64,000 bases of DNA from Mantis religiosa (taxonomy: Eukaryota; Arthropoda; Insecta; Mantodea; Mantidae). The stretch spans positions 310,001 through 374,000 of the forward strand of contig JAUKNK010000152.1 of assembly GCA_030765055.1 (NCBI GenBank), given 5' to 3'. Of the stretch, positions 21,101 to 31,145 are shown piece after piece. Position 1 is the first letter of the stretch; every line of letters begins with the position of its first letter. Under the pieces are notes generated by a model. The model had not been told where the DNA came from, did no database searches, and was given only the letters and a program-made list of their open reading frames with translations. The translations under genes were made by a program, and so were the position numbers.

Positions 21101-22160
21101 AAAGTACAGATGTATTTTTTTATCTTGAAAAGTGCAGAGCGATGCTTAGTGGTATCTGGACGAGTCCACCTCAGAACGGTTGCAACTGGAGGGGAGGGCA
21201 GGTCAGTTGTGTACCATCTGCGAGCAAGTAAACACGTGCAGAGCTACTCGGTAATACTACACCTTGTTTGAAAATGTGCTTGTCTCCTGCTTCCAAGAGA
21301 GTAATGACGCCTCCTAGCAGCACATTAGGAAATAAAGTGCTGCATTGAAAAACACGAGAAGTAATAACCAATATGCATAGATTTATAAAAAAGGAACAAT
21401 GGTCTGGGTGAGCTATAAAAATCTGGGGAAGGGTATCTGAGGCAACAGTAGTGTCTGAAAGCAGTTTAGGAGAGTTATTAAGGAAAGAAAAGCCATTGGT
21501 GTTAGTGCAACAACGTCCTTCTCTATGCCCAGTAAACAAAGATTAAGAACATACACCATCTCTAATTTGGATGTTTTAATTCAGAAATAGTTAGGCGAAC
21601 TGTGAATAAATTTTAAAACACAGAAAAACAAAGACCAACTTTGAAGAAAGTGCTTATAAGGCTTAAAAATTTTACTGACTTTCAAGGCAGTGTCTGAACA
21701 TTAAGAAGAGTTCTTTTGAAGCTAGGATTATTTGAAAAAGAAAACACTAAGTGTGACAGACAAATTTTAATCGAACATCGCACCATGCGTGCAAAAATGC
21801 TTAAGTATTTACAAAATATTCGGAAATATCGAAGTGAAGTTTATATAGTTTATATGGATGAAAATAAAGACAGCACATACGTTACAGGGACTCTGCGGCG
21901 ATATTGAAAGGCCGACAGTTGTTTATCATATCTGCTGGAGGAGAACAGGGGTTTGTTCCAAATGCCTATGTACTATTTAGGCGTGCAGATTACTACCATA
22001 TTGGTTTATAACAGCTGCAAAACTGGCTTCGAGAATGAAATTTGTTTTTAGACACCTTATGCACTGCCCTCCCTTTTCGTAATCTTACGCGTGTGACGCA
22101 TTGTGGCGATAGGTGCACTATCCCCACCACAGTTGCTACTCATTCCTACCGCGCAGGATT
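21101..22160 (+). mobile_element. DDE DNA-transposon relic inside the R1-C middle ORF
   Basis: The plus strand at 21640-22010 encodes a broken transposase: a TLRRVLLKLGLF helix-turn-helix-like end, an RQILIEHRTMRAKMLKYLQN block and IVYMDEN with the first catalytic Asp. After a frameshift come FIISAGGEQGFVPNAYVLF and an ADYYH segment. These are the usual motifs of an insect Tc1/IS630-like transposase type. The second and third acidic residues are not visible. Near the ends, TACAGATGTA (about 21104) and TACATCTGTA (about 22177) are inverted copies, possibly terminal repeats or host sequence. Boundaries are approximate. Confidence 0.62.
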
Positions 22161-22164
22161 CCTG

Positions 22165-22737
22165 TCAAGATAAAATAATACATCTGTATTTCTTTCTTCC
22201 AAGCGGCTCAGCTGAAGTTTGGTCCAGGTTATTGTACAGCGCGGCAACATTACTGCTGACTTGTGCATTTATTTCCTCTTGGCCTGGAGTAACGACCTGG
22301 CTCGTACAGCTGTCCGTGTGTCCTATATTCTTTATTTCACCATTTACCAATATTTCTTTATCTTCTTTGTCTTGCTCAAAATGTACCATTCTATATTTCC
22401 ATAAATTTGATAAGAAATGTTTGTTCCCCATATCTTGCGTATCTTCCTCATCACTCATACAGGTAACTGGAGATTTCATTATATCCACATAATTTACTTT
22501 AATTTTGGTCTTTTTATTATTATTTCTAACAATATCACTAGAAGTTACTTCTTCTTCCGGTTGTTTATTCTTTATATTCACATTAGGTTTAACATATAGA
22601 TGGCCGAAATATTTACCTTGACTTAATTTTAATTTATGATTTATAACAGGGATTAAGTTACGTCTTATGCGACTGGGGGTATTCCGCTTCGATCGTTTTT
22701 GGTTATGATAGCCTGAACATATTACAGATTTATCCAT
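22165..22737 (-). pseudogene. R1-C middle ORF, N-terminal part
   Basis: Starts MDKSVICSGYHNQKRSKRN at 22737, inside the ATGGATAA (22730-22737) that ends ORF1. Like R1-B it opens with a basic stretch and a HKLKLSQG segment (R1-B: YRLKISQR). An acidic, Ser/Thr-rich region (CMSDEEDTQDMGN) and a HFEQDKEDKEILVNGEIKN segment (R1-B: HFDLDDQID..KVEGKIKSN) follow. The frame ends at 22165 near the DNA-transposon insertion. Confidence 0.75.
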
Positions 22738-22896
22738 AATTTATTCTGGAAACTGTTCTTTCCCAGAAAAGTCTATAGATCGGACAATTTTGTTCCCCCC
22801 CCCCACATGTTTTATTTCTTTTGCTGCATGGAATGCAGACTGCTGCTTGCTCTTTCTTTTGACAATCTTTTCTTAAATGAGTATTTTCACCGCAAT
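22730..22896 (-). pseudogene. R1-C ORF1, C-terminal zinc-knuckle end
   Basis: Minus strand reads CHCGENTHLRKDCQKKEQAA, then VCIPC and a poorly conserved stretch over a C-run at 22797-22804. The conserved end RINYG and stop fall in ATGGATAA. Only the end of the gag-like protein remains, because the element is 5' truncated at 22896. Confidence 0.75.
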
Positions 22897-23140
22897 GACA
22901 GGCAAGCCAACAGCCAAGGGTTTCAGCAAGGTGAGCTGGTCTGGTTGTATCGCCCTATCCTGACCAAGGGACGCTGCTGGCAACTTCAACAGACGTGACA
23001 AGGACCGTACCGGGTAGTGAAGAGGATCAACGATGTGGTCTACCGCGTCCAGAAGGTGCCCCGAGGGAAGATGGTACACTTGGATTGTTTGGCCCGCTAT
23101 GATGGTGCTGTTCGGGACGACCAATCTTGTGGAGGGAGCA
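22897..23140 (+). pseudogene. Gypsy-A integrase C-terminus and polypurine tract
   Basis: Resumes with a DRQANSQGFQQGELVWLYRP segment, KRINDVVYRVQKVPRGKMV and DCLARYDGAVRDDQ, the C-terminal domain shared by all copies. A purine tract ggagggagcag at 23131-23141 directly precedes the 3' LTR and should prime plus-strand synthesis. Confidence 0.82.
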
Positions 23141-23141
23141 G

Positions 23142-23570
23142 TGTCGCGAGGTGCCTACCATGTGCCAAGAGAGGGGGAGAAAAGCGGGGTACGTGGAAGA
23201 GGGATAACGTTAAAACCACGCCTACGCCAACGCGCAGCGCTGATGACGTGCCGAGGAGAGACGGGGTGGGGAGAGAAGTAAGCAGAAGTTACTGGACCCC
23301 TTCTCCTGCCGCCTTGATTGACTGTGATGCTTCGAATAGTCGGGAAATTTCTAGATACTGCAATTTATGTATATAAGTGATTAATTGGAGGAGTTAATCA
23401 GTTGTTCTTGGCAGGAAGCGGTAAGAGTGCAGTGCTAGTGAAGTGTGCAGACATACTGGAAGATTGCGTACGAGTTATCAGCAGTGCACGAAGCGTATTC
23501 CTACGGAAAGAAAGAACGATTTTAATTTCTGCGAGTTGAACCTTTAATTGTACGATCCCACAAGGTCACA
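23142..23570 (+). repeat. Gypsy-A 3' LTR
   Basis: Begins TGTCGCGAGG and ends caaggtcaca. It is followed by ctat, the target duplication also found before the 5' LTR. Confidence 0.9.
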
Positions 23571-24985
23571 CTATCATAAAATCGTCTCCAAAACCCAAAC
23601 TTAACAGGATCAACAATGACCCCCTTCCTCTAGCCCTTCGTGCCATTATACAACAGAAGAACAGGACCAGAAGGTGTTATCTCCTTACACGTAGCACAGC
23701 AAATCGCCAGGAATTTCGACGGCTACAAGACCTGATAAAACTACAACTTCAGGACTACCGCAATGACTGCTAGGAACAAAAATAAATTCTTTACAAACAG
23801 AAGACAATTCTATTTGGAGGATTTCCAAAGCATTGCTCCGCCTTCCTCGTAAAGATCCACCTTTAAAACACGGCCAGGTCCTCGCTCAGTCAGCCAAGGA
23901 AAAGGCAGAATTACATGCCACTTATCTTGAGTTGACATTTGTACCTACTTATTCTCCTGATGCACTGTGTTACTGAAGAGGTCAACACCTATCTAAATCA
24001 ACTGACAGATGAGGTACCACCACCTTCCACCACCGCATCGGAAGTTCAAGGCCTTCTCTGCAATCTCCGACCTTACAAATCTCCCGGGTTTGATAATATT
24101 GCCAATGGATCACTCAAGGCCCTACCAGCCCCTTGGGTGAAAATTCTTGCCTTGGTGTTTAGTGCAATACTTGAACTTGGCTACTTCCCAGTGGCACGGA
24201 AGCATGCCAAAATCATCGCTATCTGCAAACCCGGGAAGGAAGGCACCTCATCTGCACACTATCGTCCCATCAGTCTGCTTTCTCATATAAGCAAATTGAT
24301 GGAAAGCTCATTTTAAGTAGTCTTCGGAAAACTATGGACCTTCATAACATCCTTAGAGAGGAGCAATTTGACTTCAGATCTAAGCACTCCACCCAGCATC
24401 AGCTACTTCCGTTGGTCGAAGCAGTGTATACTGCCTTCAACCGTAAGCCGTAGGTTGCTGTTATATTATTGGACATCACCAAAGCCTTTGACAGTGTCTG
24501 CCATGAAGGTTTACTTTCCCGCCCCATCCACTACAACATTCATTTATACTTGATCCACTTTATCCACTCCTATCCCCTCAACAGATCCTTTTCTGTCTCC
24601 CATGATGGCATATTATCCTCACCTTGTCCTATTAGAGCTGGTGTTCATGAAGGTAGTGTACTGGGACCCACTCTCTTCCATCTGTATATCAACGCCCTAC
24701 CTTCTTTGCTCCGTTGCTCACTTTACCTTTTTGCAGACGACACAGCTGTAACCTCCATGTGAACTAAACTTTATGTGGCTGTACGTAGAATCCAACAATA
24801 CGCCGACCTCCTCACCACCTGGTTCAAACTATGGCGCTTGAACATATGACTTAACGTTGGAGAACATAAAATTACAACAAAAACCTTCACCATGACATTC
24901 AAAGCAACCTAACAGCCACACCTTGAAGTCAAAATAATTCACAAATACACACGTTACTCCTGGGGTGCACTTCTGTAACCACTTG
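23571..24985 (+). pseudogene. Jockey-like LINE reverse transcriptase half
   Basis: Continues the endonuclease half of 3115-3941. Visible RT blocks are NLRPYKSPGFDNI, IAICKPGKEGTSSAHYRPIS, LLDITKAFDSVCHEGLL, GVHEGSVLGPTLFHLYIN and the catalytic FADDTAV near 24740. A TAG near 23770 and frameshifts near 24315 and 24470 break the frame. Beyond the FADD motif only a thumb-like remnant (to about 24985) can be followed, without a tail. Confidence 0.8.
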
Positions 24986-27869
24986 GACAACTCCTACACT
25001 CTTGCATCACAGCTGGAAGAAAAGTGTAGTAATGACACTGTTCACTGTTATCCAAAATACTATCCAAAAGAAAGTAAAAAGATGTGTAGTAAAGCTTGTA
25101 AATAAATTACTATAACAAACATTGGTAAGTACACTATAACCTCAGTACAATGAAAATTTCAAGTTGACGAAAAACAATGGAACATTTCAAGAAAACCTGA
25201 AAGTGATGGCCCAAATTTCCTTTTCTTTAAATGATTCCCAATGTTTGTGAAAGTGAAATAAACCAGAACACACTAAAGAAACTTTCCCAAATAACATTAT
25301 GGCAAAATTGAACTTTTAAATTAGCAAAAACTGTAACATTACAAACCCAAGATTAAACAAATTATACACATCCTTGCAAAGTCAAGCAGGGAAAGTGATA
25401 ATTATAACTCACTTCGAACACACGTTTCACCATTGTAGTACACCTGCTGTAACAACTGCAGACTACATAACTAAAGCACTGAAAACATTAAGAGCTTTAC
25501 CTTCACAATGATGCTAACTTGCAATTGTTCACATGAATAAATCATCAACTACCAAAATTGCGCTATTCAACCATCACCCAGAAAATAACGCGCCACTTGA
25601 AAAGACTGCGTGGTTTGAACTGCAAATCCCCAAGAAAATAAAAATACTATAAATTTCAACTTAGACATAACTTCGTAAGGAAACTTGACAACAATAACAA
25701 CTAAATAAGTAACACTTTCCATGTGGTACCACCAACCTTACCTGTGAGGAGACTGACTTCTATCTAACATATAACTTTAGCAAAACTAAAGGAGAAAATA
25801 AACAAAATCCTAGCCAAAATAGCGCCTTCTTACATGCCAAAACCGTTAAATTTCAATCTTCCTCGTTTTGAATAACCGTATTAACTTTACAAATTTTACC
25901 CGGCGCCTAACACAAAATATTGTGGCGCCCGTTCTGTAATATCTTTGAATAATCTAACACCTACAATTCAAATTCAACCGTACCGGGAGAGGTGATAAAA
26001 TAGTAAAGGTGAATCTTCCATATTTATTGGCACACACATTTGCCTTACAATCAGTCAATCAACAGACGCCAAGTCATGCGTGATCACCCGAAACTTCTCG
26101 AAAAGCCTGTCATGTTGCCCTGAAGCTTCGAGGAGCCTCAGATTGACTTGCTTGTTTGAATGAATTAGCTAATTCAGTATAAAAACAGCCAAATAGTAAC
26201 ACCCCACAATATAAATTAATACTAAAAATAATAACGACTTCCATCTGCCACAGTATATTGATATTTGTTTATATTACGAAAACTATTTGAGCCGATACAC
26301 TTTTAGATGTTTTTTAAGTGGAACAACTGAATAATACTGCTTTGAACTCTAGAGTAAATAGAGGTTACGAACCATTCATAAACAAATATATAATGTGACC
26401 AGACACGTTCTGCCTGCCAGACTCTCATCGAACTTAACAAACACCTTGGCTTATTCAAAGTAATTCTTTTATCACGTCATGTCAAACGTTTACGTTTCAT
26501 TTCTGAGTAATTACAAATATATGTTCACTCATACATGCCAACCAATAATGCTATTCATTGCAGTGCTTACGTCACGATGCATTGTTCTAATATAATAGTG
26601 CTTTATTTGTATTAGGAAAGTTATTTCAGTTAAAAATATGGGGTTTCTACATAATTCTATATCTTCTCCCCAGGTGCTATATTACAATAGCACATCCATA
26701 TTTTAACCAATAATTTAATTACTGAAATAATTAAATGACATAAATAAATCAATTAAATCAAACTAAATCAGATTAAATAATTCCCTAATCTTTAAAAGTT
26801 CATTTCTCATTAAGCCTGTTGACGACATAAGAAGCACCCCACATTTTAAGCTGTTGACATAATCCCGATTAATAACACTTTCTTTTTCTTTAAAATTGTA
26901 GAAAGCAAAGAACAGATAATAATTTTATTCCAAATATGTGTAAATAAACACCTTATTTATCCGTTTAAGTTAAAACTGCAAATACAATTACGTTTTATAT
27001 TTTTCTAATCCATAAAATATACCCTGATTTTTTTCTAAGCTCATAATATAAGGTTTAAATAAACTTAAACTTTATGTCCATTCTTCTTCTTCTTCCTGTC
27101 GCATTTTCAATTAATTTGAATATCATCTCTTTAAATTTTAATAACCGTTTTGTTTTGTTCGCCATTTATTTTAAAATAACCAGCGTTTCGGAAAATAATA
27201 TTCATTCCATTTATTAAATCTAATTTTCTGAAACATTACTGTATAATTCCTTTAAAACTGTAACACAACATTGAATACAGGATTGTCACTCAACTAATAT
27301 AATGCCAATGATCGGACAGTTGAATGCGTTTTCTCATTTTTTCAGAATACACTTCGTTAAATTTATACTTTAAATAATATTTCTAAGTACGATATAAATA
27401 ACAACACTTTTCACAGTAATTGCCATAGCACTCGATTATTTCTCATCCTTCAATCGCTACTTTTGCAAAGTGCAATTTTTTATCCAACTATCGTTTTAAA
27501 ATTTCTGACACCACAATACATCTTTTTCATTTTATAAGTAAACATAATTAGTGCTGTACTTACCTTGTGCTCTAAGTTCCCCTTTCCCTGCATGGCACTA
27601 ATGCTAATCATTTTCTTGGAACTTCACCATCAATTAATTTTCATTTTCACTAGTTTTGAAACAAAGATATACTTTTATGTGTAACACGTACTTCAGTCTT
27701 AACACATTTTCGTGTTCCTCTCAAAATTACCAACATCAACTGGTAATATGTAAATTTCCAGTCACACATTCCTTTTGGGTAGTTACACGCATGCCCTCAG
27801 TAAATTCTTTAGGCCTTATCTAACTTAGTTATCTGACCACATACTTGATTTTCCGTTATGGAAAACCTG
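24986..27869. other. AT-rich DNA without recognisable genes
   Basis: No long ORF and no protein motif on either strand. Base composition is strongly AT-rich and unlike the GC-rich gypsy bodies. Probably unique intergenic DNA or a very old repeat. Confidence 0.55.
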
Positions 27870-27882
27870 CCTCATATGCTAA

Positions 27883-28362
27883 TTGATCACCGAGGTCTAC
27901 TTCCCATAAGCCCCAGCCCCGTAGGACCGGGAACCCGGGCCTCATCTGTTATTTCCATTAGGACAGTACCTATTTTATAAACTGCCCCCCCGTCTGCCTT
28001 ACGGCAAACAGGACGGATGTGGATACGCCACATACGCGCCAGTCCTTAATGAACCAGCTACCAAATAACCTTGGTAGGGCCGCCAGTGTCTAGCTCACCA
28101 GCTACTAGCTCTGCAGGCTAGTCCCCGGGACTTATAGGACAACCCTCTGCCCCCTCCGGGCGGCCCTGGCGACCTGGCCGGAGGTACCCAATTGCCCGTG
28201 GGTGACGGGAACCACTGCCCCCTCGAGACCAACCCAATCCGAACAACTCCCATGCGGGAGGGGCTCGTTATGTTCGGCCCGAGGTTCCTCTAGTAACGTC
28301 AGAGGTACCACGAGTGCTAGGGGTCCGTAGCGCCCGCACTTTGGCAGCTAAAAGGGACGGAA
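27883..28362. mobile_element. GC-rich 480-bp retroposed segment, family unknown
   Basis: A sharply GC-rich block in AT-rich DNA. The 13-bp word cctcatatgctaa lies on both sides (27870-27882 and 28363-28375), consistent with a target duplication. I find no tRNA-like head, poly(A) or protein motif. The left end as read on the minus strand could be the 3' end. It may be a 5'-truncated LINE tail or an unrecognised SINE. Confidence 0.5.
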
Positions 28363-28388
28363 CCTCATATGCTAAGTAACAAATATAG

Positions 28389-28832
28389 TGTCGCGAGTAA
28401 TCGTGAGGGGAAGGCGGGGCGTGAAAGAGACAGATAGCGGCTAAGCCACTCCCACACACCGCCCGGCTCGTGTGCTAAGCGCTAATCACTTGCGGAGGAG
28501 TGACGGGGTGGGGAGAGAAGGAACTAGGGAAGTTACTGGACTGTTCTTCTCCCTTCACCTGCCGCCTCAAAAGGGCGTGAAGCTTCGGGAAGTTTCGCAA
28601 ACCTTCGTGATACAGCAAATGATTGTATAAAAGGATGGACTGGACAGTTCAGTTGGGCAAGGAGCCGAGTCAGTGAGTTGCAGTGTGGACCTGCAGCAGA
28701 CGGACTGCGTACGTGTGTGTTACGTAATTTTGCCTTTATCAGAGGTGTACAAAGAGTATTTCTATGGAAATGAAGAACGTTTCGGAATTTCTACAACTTG
28801 GACTTTTAATGTTACGTACCCAAAAAGCCACA
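28389..28832 (+). repeat. Gypsy-C 5' LTR
   Basis: Starts TGTCGCGAGT and ends aaaaagccaca. It is aligned with 52529-52986 through shared blocks such as agcggctaagccactccc and gcctgccgcctc, plus the end block cgtatttctacgg-like. Confidence 0.87.
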
Positions 28833-28833
28833 A

Positions 28834-28851
28834 TTGGTGTCAGGAAGCGGA
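28834..28851 (+). promoter_or_regulatory. Gypsy-C tRNA primer-binding site
   Basis: ttggtgtcaggaagcgg one base inside the 5' LTR; the best-preserved form in the window. The same word, mutated, follows the Gypsy-A and Gypsy-D 5' LTRs. The tRNA was not identified. Confidence 0.6.
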
Positions 28852-28861
28852 ACATACGACA

Positions 28862-29995
28862 ATGGACGCTGCATTAGCAAAAAATTTAAAAGAACTGAAA
28901 GAAATGAGAATAGCGAACGACAACCTCACCGCCAAGATGGAAGAAATCAAGGGCAAATTAACAACGAAGACAGAAGCGGAAAATAACAAGATGGTCACAA
29001 AAATGGAAACGACTAATAGCAACTTGGCCGCGACGATGACCGCGAAGATGGCCGAATTGACCATGGAAATGAAAGCTGCGAACGAAGCCCTCGCCACCAA
29101 ATTTCTGGACCAGCTGGCCGGCGCGAAGGAGGACGTCGCGGAGTTGGGCGAGCACGTCGAAGACCTTGCGAGGCCGACAGCAACACCAAGTCCCTGAGCG
29201 GCACGGTGGACTACTTCGTCGGCAGCAGGTTGAAGGATTTAAAAGCCAAAGCGACGGGATGTAACATAACATCTGCGCGCGTCAAGTCAAAAAGAACGAC
29301 GGTACGTCAACATTCGAAGCCCTCCGCCGCCGATTTGACAGAGTGGCCAAGCACAACAAGTAGTCATCAGAGGAAGAGGCCGCACAGCTAATAGCCAGCC
29401 TCTAGAATTGGGCCGCAGAGGTGCTGAACGCGGTCCAGACAGTGGCGGAGCCCAAGGACATCTGGAGAGCCCTGAAAAACCACTTCGGAAACCACAGCTT
29501 AGCCGCAGCACCCAGGGGAGACTTTGCGGGAGTTCACCCTGGCAATCGAGCAGCTAGCCAGCAAAGCCTTAGTCGACCTCCCACCAGAGTTCGTATCCCG
29601 GAAAGCCGCATACACCTTCTTTGACGGGGTACGAGACATGGAGATTCGTCAGCGCCTAATGCTCGGCAACTACAATGCCATCCACGAGTCGCTAACGGAA
29701 GCATTGAGGATAGAGGCGGCCAAGGTGACGGCTAACCCAACGTCGAGAACGAGGAGCATCCGCTACACTGGAGACCAAAGGCCAGCCGAGGGACGCCGGC
29801 GAAGACCAAGTGTTGTGTATTGGGGGTGTGGAGGGCCGGGACACTTGGAGAGAGACTGCCCACGCCAGGGAGAAATGAGTAAGGGCCGTCGTGTTGAGGG
29901 TCACGTCGCCGCCGTCACCAAAATTACCTCAAGTGACACTGCGCGCCATCAGCCGACGGATGGATGACAGCCTCATTACGGACAGCCACATTGGT
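28862..29995 (+). pseudogene. Gypsy-C gag
   Basis: ATG at 28862 (MDAALAKNLKELKEMR) matches the starts of Gypsy-A and D. Coiled-coil N-terminus (KMVTKMETTNSN), capsid-like middle (FVSRKAAYTFFDGVRDMEIR) and a zinc knuckle YWGCGGPGHLERDC in which the first Cys is replaced by Tyr. Frameshifts near 29170-29340 and a gap near 29515 break the protein. Confidence 0.82.
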
Positions 29996-30569
29996 TAAGA
30001 GGGAAGCCTTGCCGTGTGCTTTTGGACACCGGGGCAGCCGTGACCGTCATCAGACCTGACGTAACTAGGGGTATACCGTCAAGAAAACCGAGCCGACCAT
30101 ACCAGCTCGTGACATCGGGTGACGCCTAGGCTGTGGAGAAGTTGGCCCTGCTGAAGTTGACCTTGGGACGGAGTGACGTGCGGCAGTGGGTGTTCGTCTC
30201 GATGATGGCTGATGAAGCGCTACTGGGATTGGATGCCCTCAGGAGCCACGAGGCGACGGTCGACGTCGGCAGGAGGGTCTTGCGGTTCAATGGAGAAGAC
30301 GACATACTCCGGCAACACGAAGAACGCCTTGGAATCTGCAGGGTTATCCTGAGGGATGACGTGATATTCCCCGCCAGAATCGAGGTGGTGGTGATGGCAC
30401 GATTGGAAGGTCAGTGGACGAGGAACATGATGCTGGACCGGAAGAAAACTCTGCAGGGATCTGTGTAGCCAGTACTTTGTTGGCGTGCGAAGAGGAGGTG
30501 CCAGTGAGGCTGCTCAACCTGACAGACAGGCCGGAATAGAGTTGTGAGCGTGCGAACCCGTGGTCAGTG
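29996..30569 (+). pseudogene. Gypsy-C protease and linker, up to the R1-D insertion
   Basis: LLDTGAAVTVIRP near 30020 is the protease active site. From 30133 the frame continues LALLKLTLGRSDV, GLDALRSHEATVDVG and a linker. Stop codons occur near 30127 and 30467. The sequence breaks off at the R1-D target duplication. Confidence 0.8.
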
Positions 30570-30585
30570 TATCACCAATCGGCGG

Positions 30586-31145
30586 ATGCAATAGATAGAA
30601 TGGAATTACATACTGTCAATTTACCAAGTGATCCGATTGAATTGTTGGAATTAGTTAAAGGTGCCTTTTTGAGACGAAATGATGTATTTGATTTAGAAGA
30701 ACTTTATAGACACTATGTTCAGTGCTACGGTAGGGTAGCCTTTGACTCCACGCAAAAGTATCCGTATTGTTATGTACACGTAAGACATGCAGGTCCGATT
30801 ATCGGAAGTAATAATTCTGCACAAATGGTAAAAGTAAATAGTATCCAAACAACCACAAATAGTGTACAATCATCAAGTTTTATACAAAGGTCGAACGTGG
30901 AGAATAAAATGTCATCAAATACATATAAAGCAAAACCACGAAACACAGTTGTAATTAGACCCATTTTTAAAATAAATAGGACACCGGCAACGAAGAGAAG
31001 ACAAGCAATCCCAAAATCAAAAACAGGACAACCAGCTGAAAAATTTTTAAATAAGGAATCGAAGAAACTCTCTGAGAAAAGGCTAGAATATGAGCATAAT
31101 AAAAGAGAGGTTTTAAAACAATATTATGGCAAGTATAATAAATAG
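30586..31145 (+). pseudogene. R1-D middle ORF, C-terminal part
   Basis: About 186 codons stay open from the truncation point to the TAG at 31143. The first ~66 residues hold the conserved block: AIDRMELHTVNLP, FDLEELYRHYVQCYGRVAF and STQKYPYCYVHVRH, matching R1-B and R1-C. The rest is basic and Ser/Asn-rich (RNTVVIRPIFKINRTPATKR). It overlaps the ORF2 start (31126) by 20 bases. It is broken only by 5' truncation. Function unknown. Confidence 0.82.

Larger units (their letters stand above)
14041..22896 (-). mobile_element. R1-C: decayed three-ORF R1-like LINE with nested insertions
   Basis: It interrupts the Gypsy-A integrase; near-identical words gacaggSaagccaaca at 14025-14040 and 22897-22912 are the target duplication. 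On the minus strand it begins inside the ORF1 zinc knuckle (5' truncated), then has the middle ORF, the ORF2 endonuclease and, after a gap, a 3' UTR. The reverse transcriptase is missing: one deletion removed it together with the 5' end of Gypsy-B. The middle ORF was also split by a DNA-transposon relic. Confidence 0.8.
3942..23570 (+). mobile_element. Gypsy-A: LTR retrotransposon with nested insertions
   Basis: The two LTRs (3942-4361 and 23142-23570) start TGTC and end in ACA, and are flanked by the 4-bp direct repeat ctat (3938-3941 and 23571-23574). The order gag, protease, reverse transcriptase, RNase H, integrase is typical of Ty3/gypsy elements; I see no env. The body is interrupted by R1-A at 6558-11322, a LINE-tail/SINE compound at 11361-11970 and R1-C at 14041-22896. 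A purine-rich tract (ggagggagcag) precedes the 3' LTR. Stops, frameshifts and a gag deletion make the copy non-functional. Confidence 0.9.
3115..24985 (+). mobile_element. Jockey-like LINE split by Gypsy-A
   Basis: Two halves of one non-LTR retrotransposon flank the Gypsy-A insertion: endonuclease at 3115-3941 and reverse transcriptase at 23571-24985. Removing Gypsy-A and one copy of its ctat target duplication joins the halves in the same reading frame across the junction, which shows they were one element. No 5' UTR, ORF1 or clear 3' tail is visible, so the ends are approximate. Several stops and frameshifts show it is the oldest layer of the nested stack. Confidence 0.75.

Noticed and set aside
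24848..24876. Similarity of acttaacgttggagaacataaa to the SINE-2 3' end
   Set aside because: It lies in frame in the Jockey-like RT, no other SINE part or duplication is present, and the match is short.
24986..27869. Host gene in the AT-rich stretch
   Set aside because: No ORF, motif or splice-like structure supports one.
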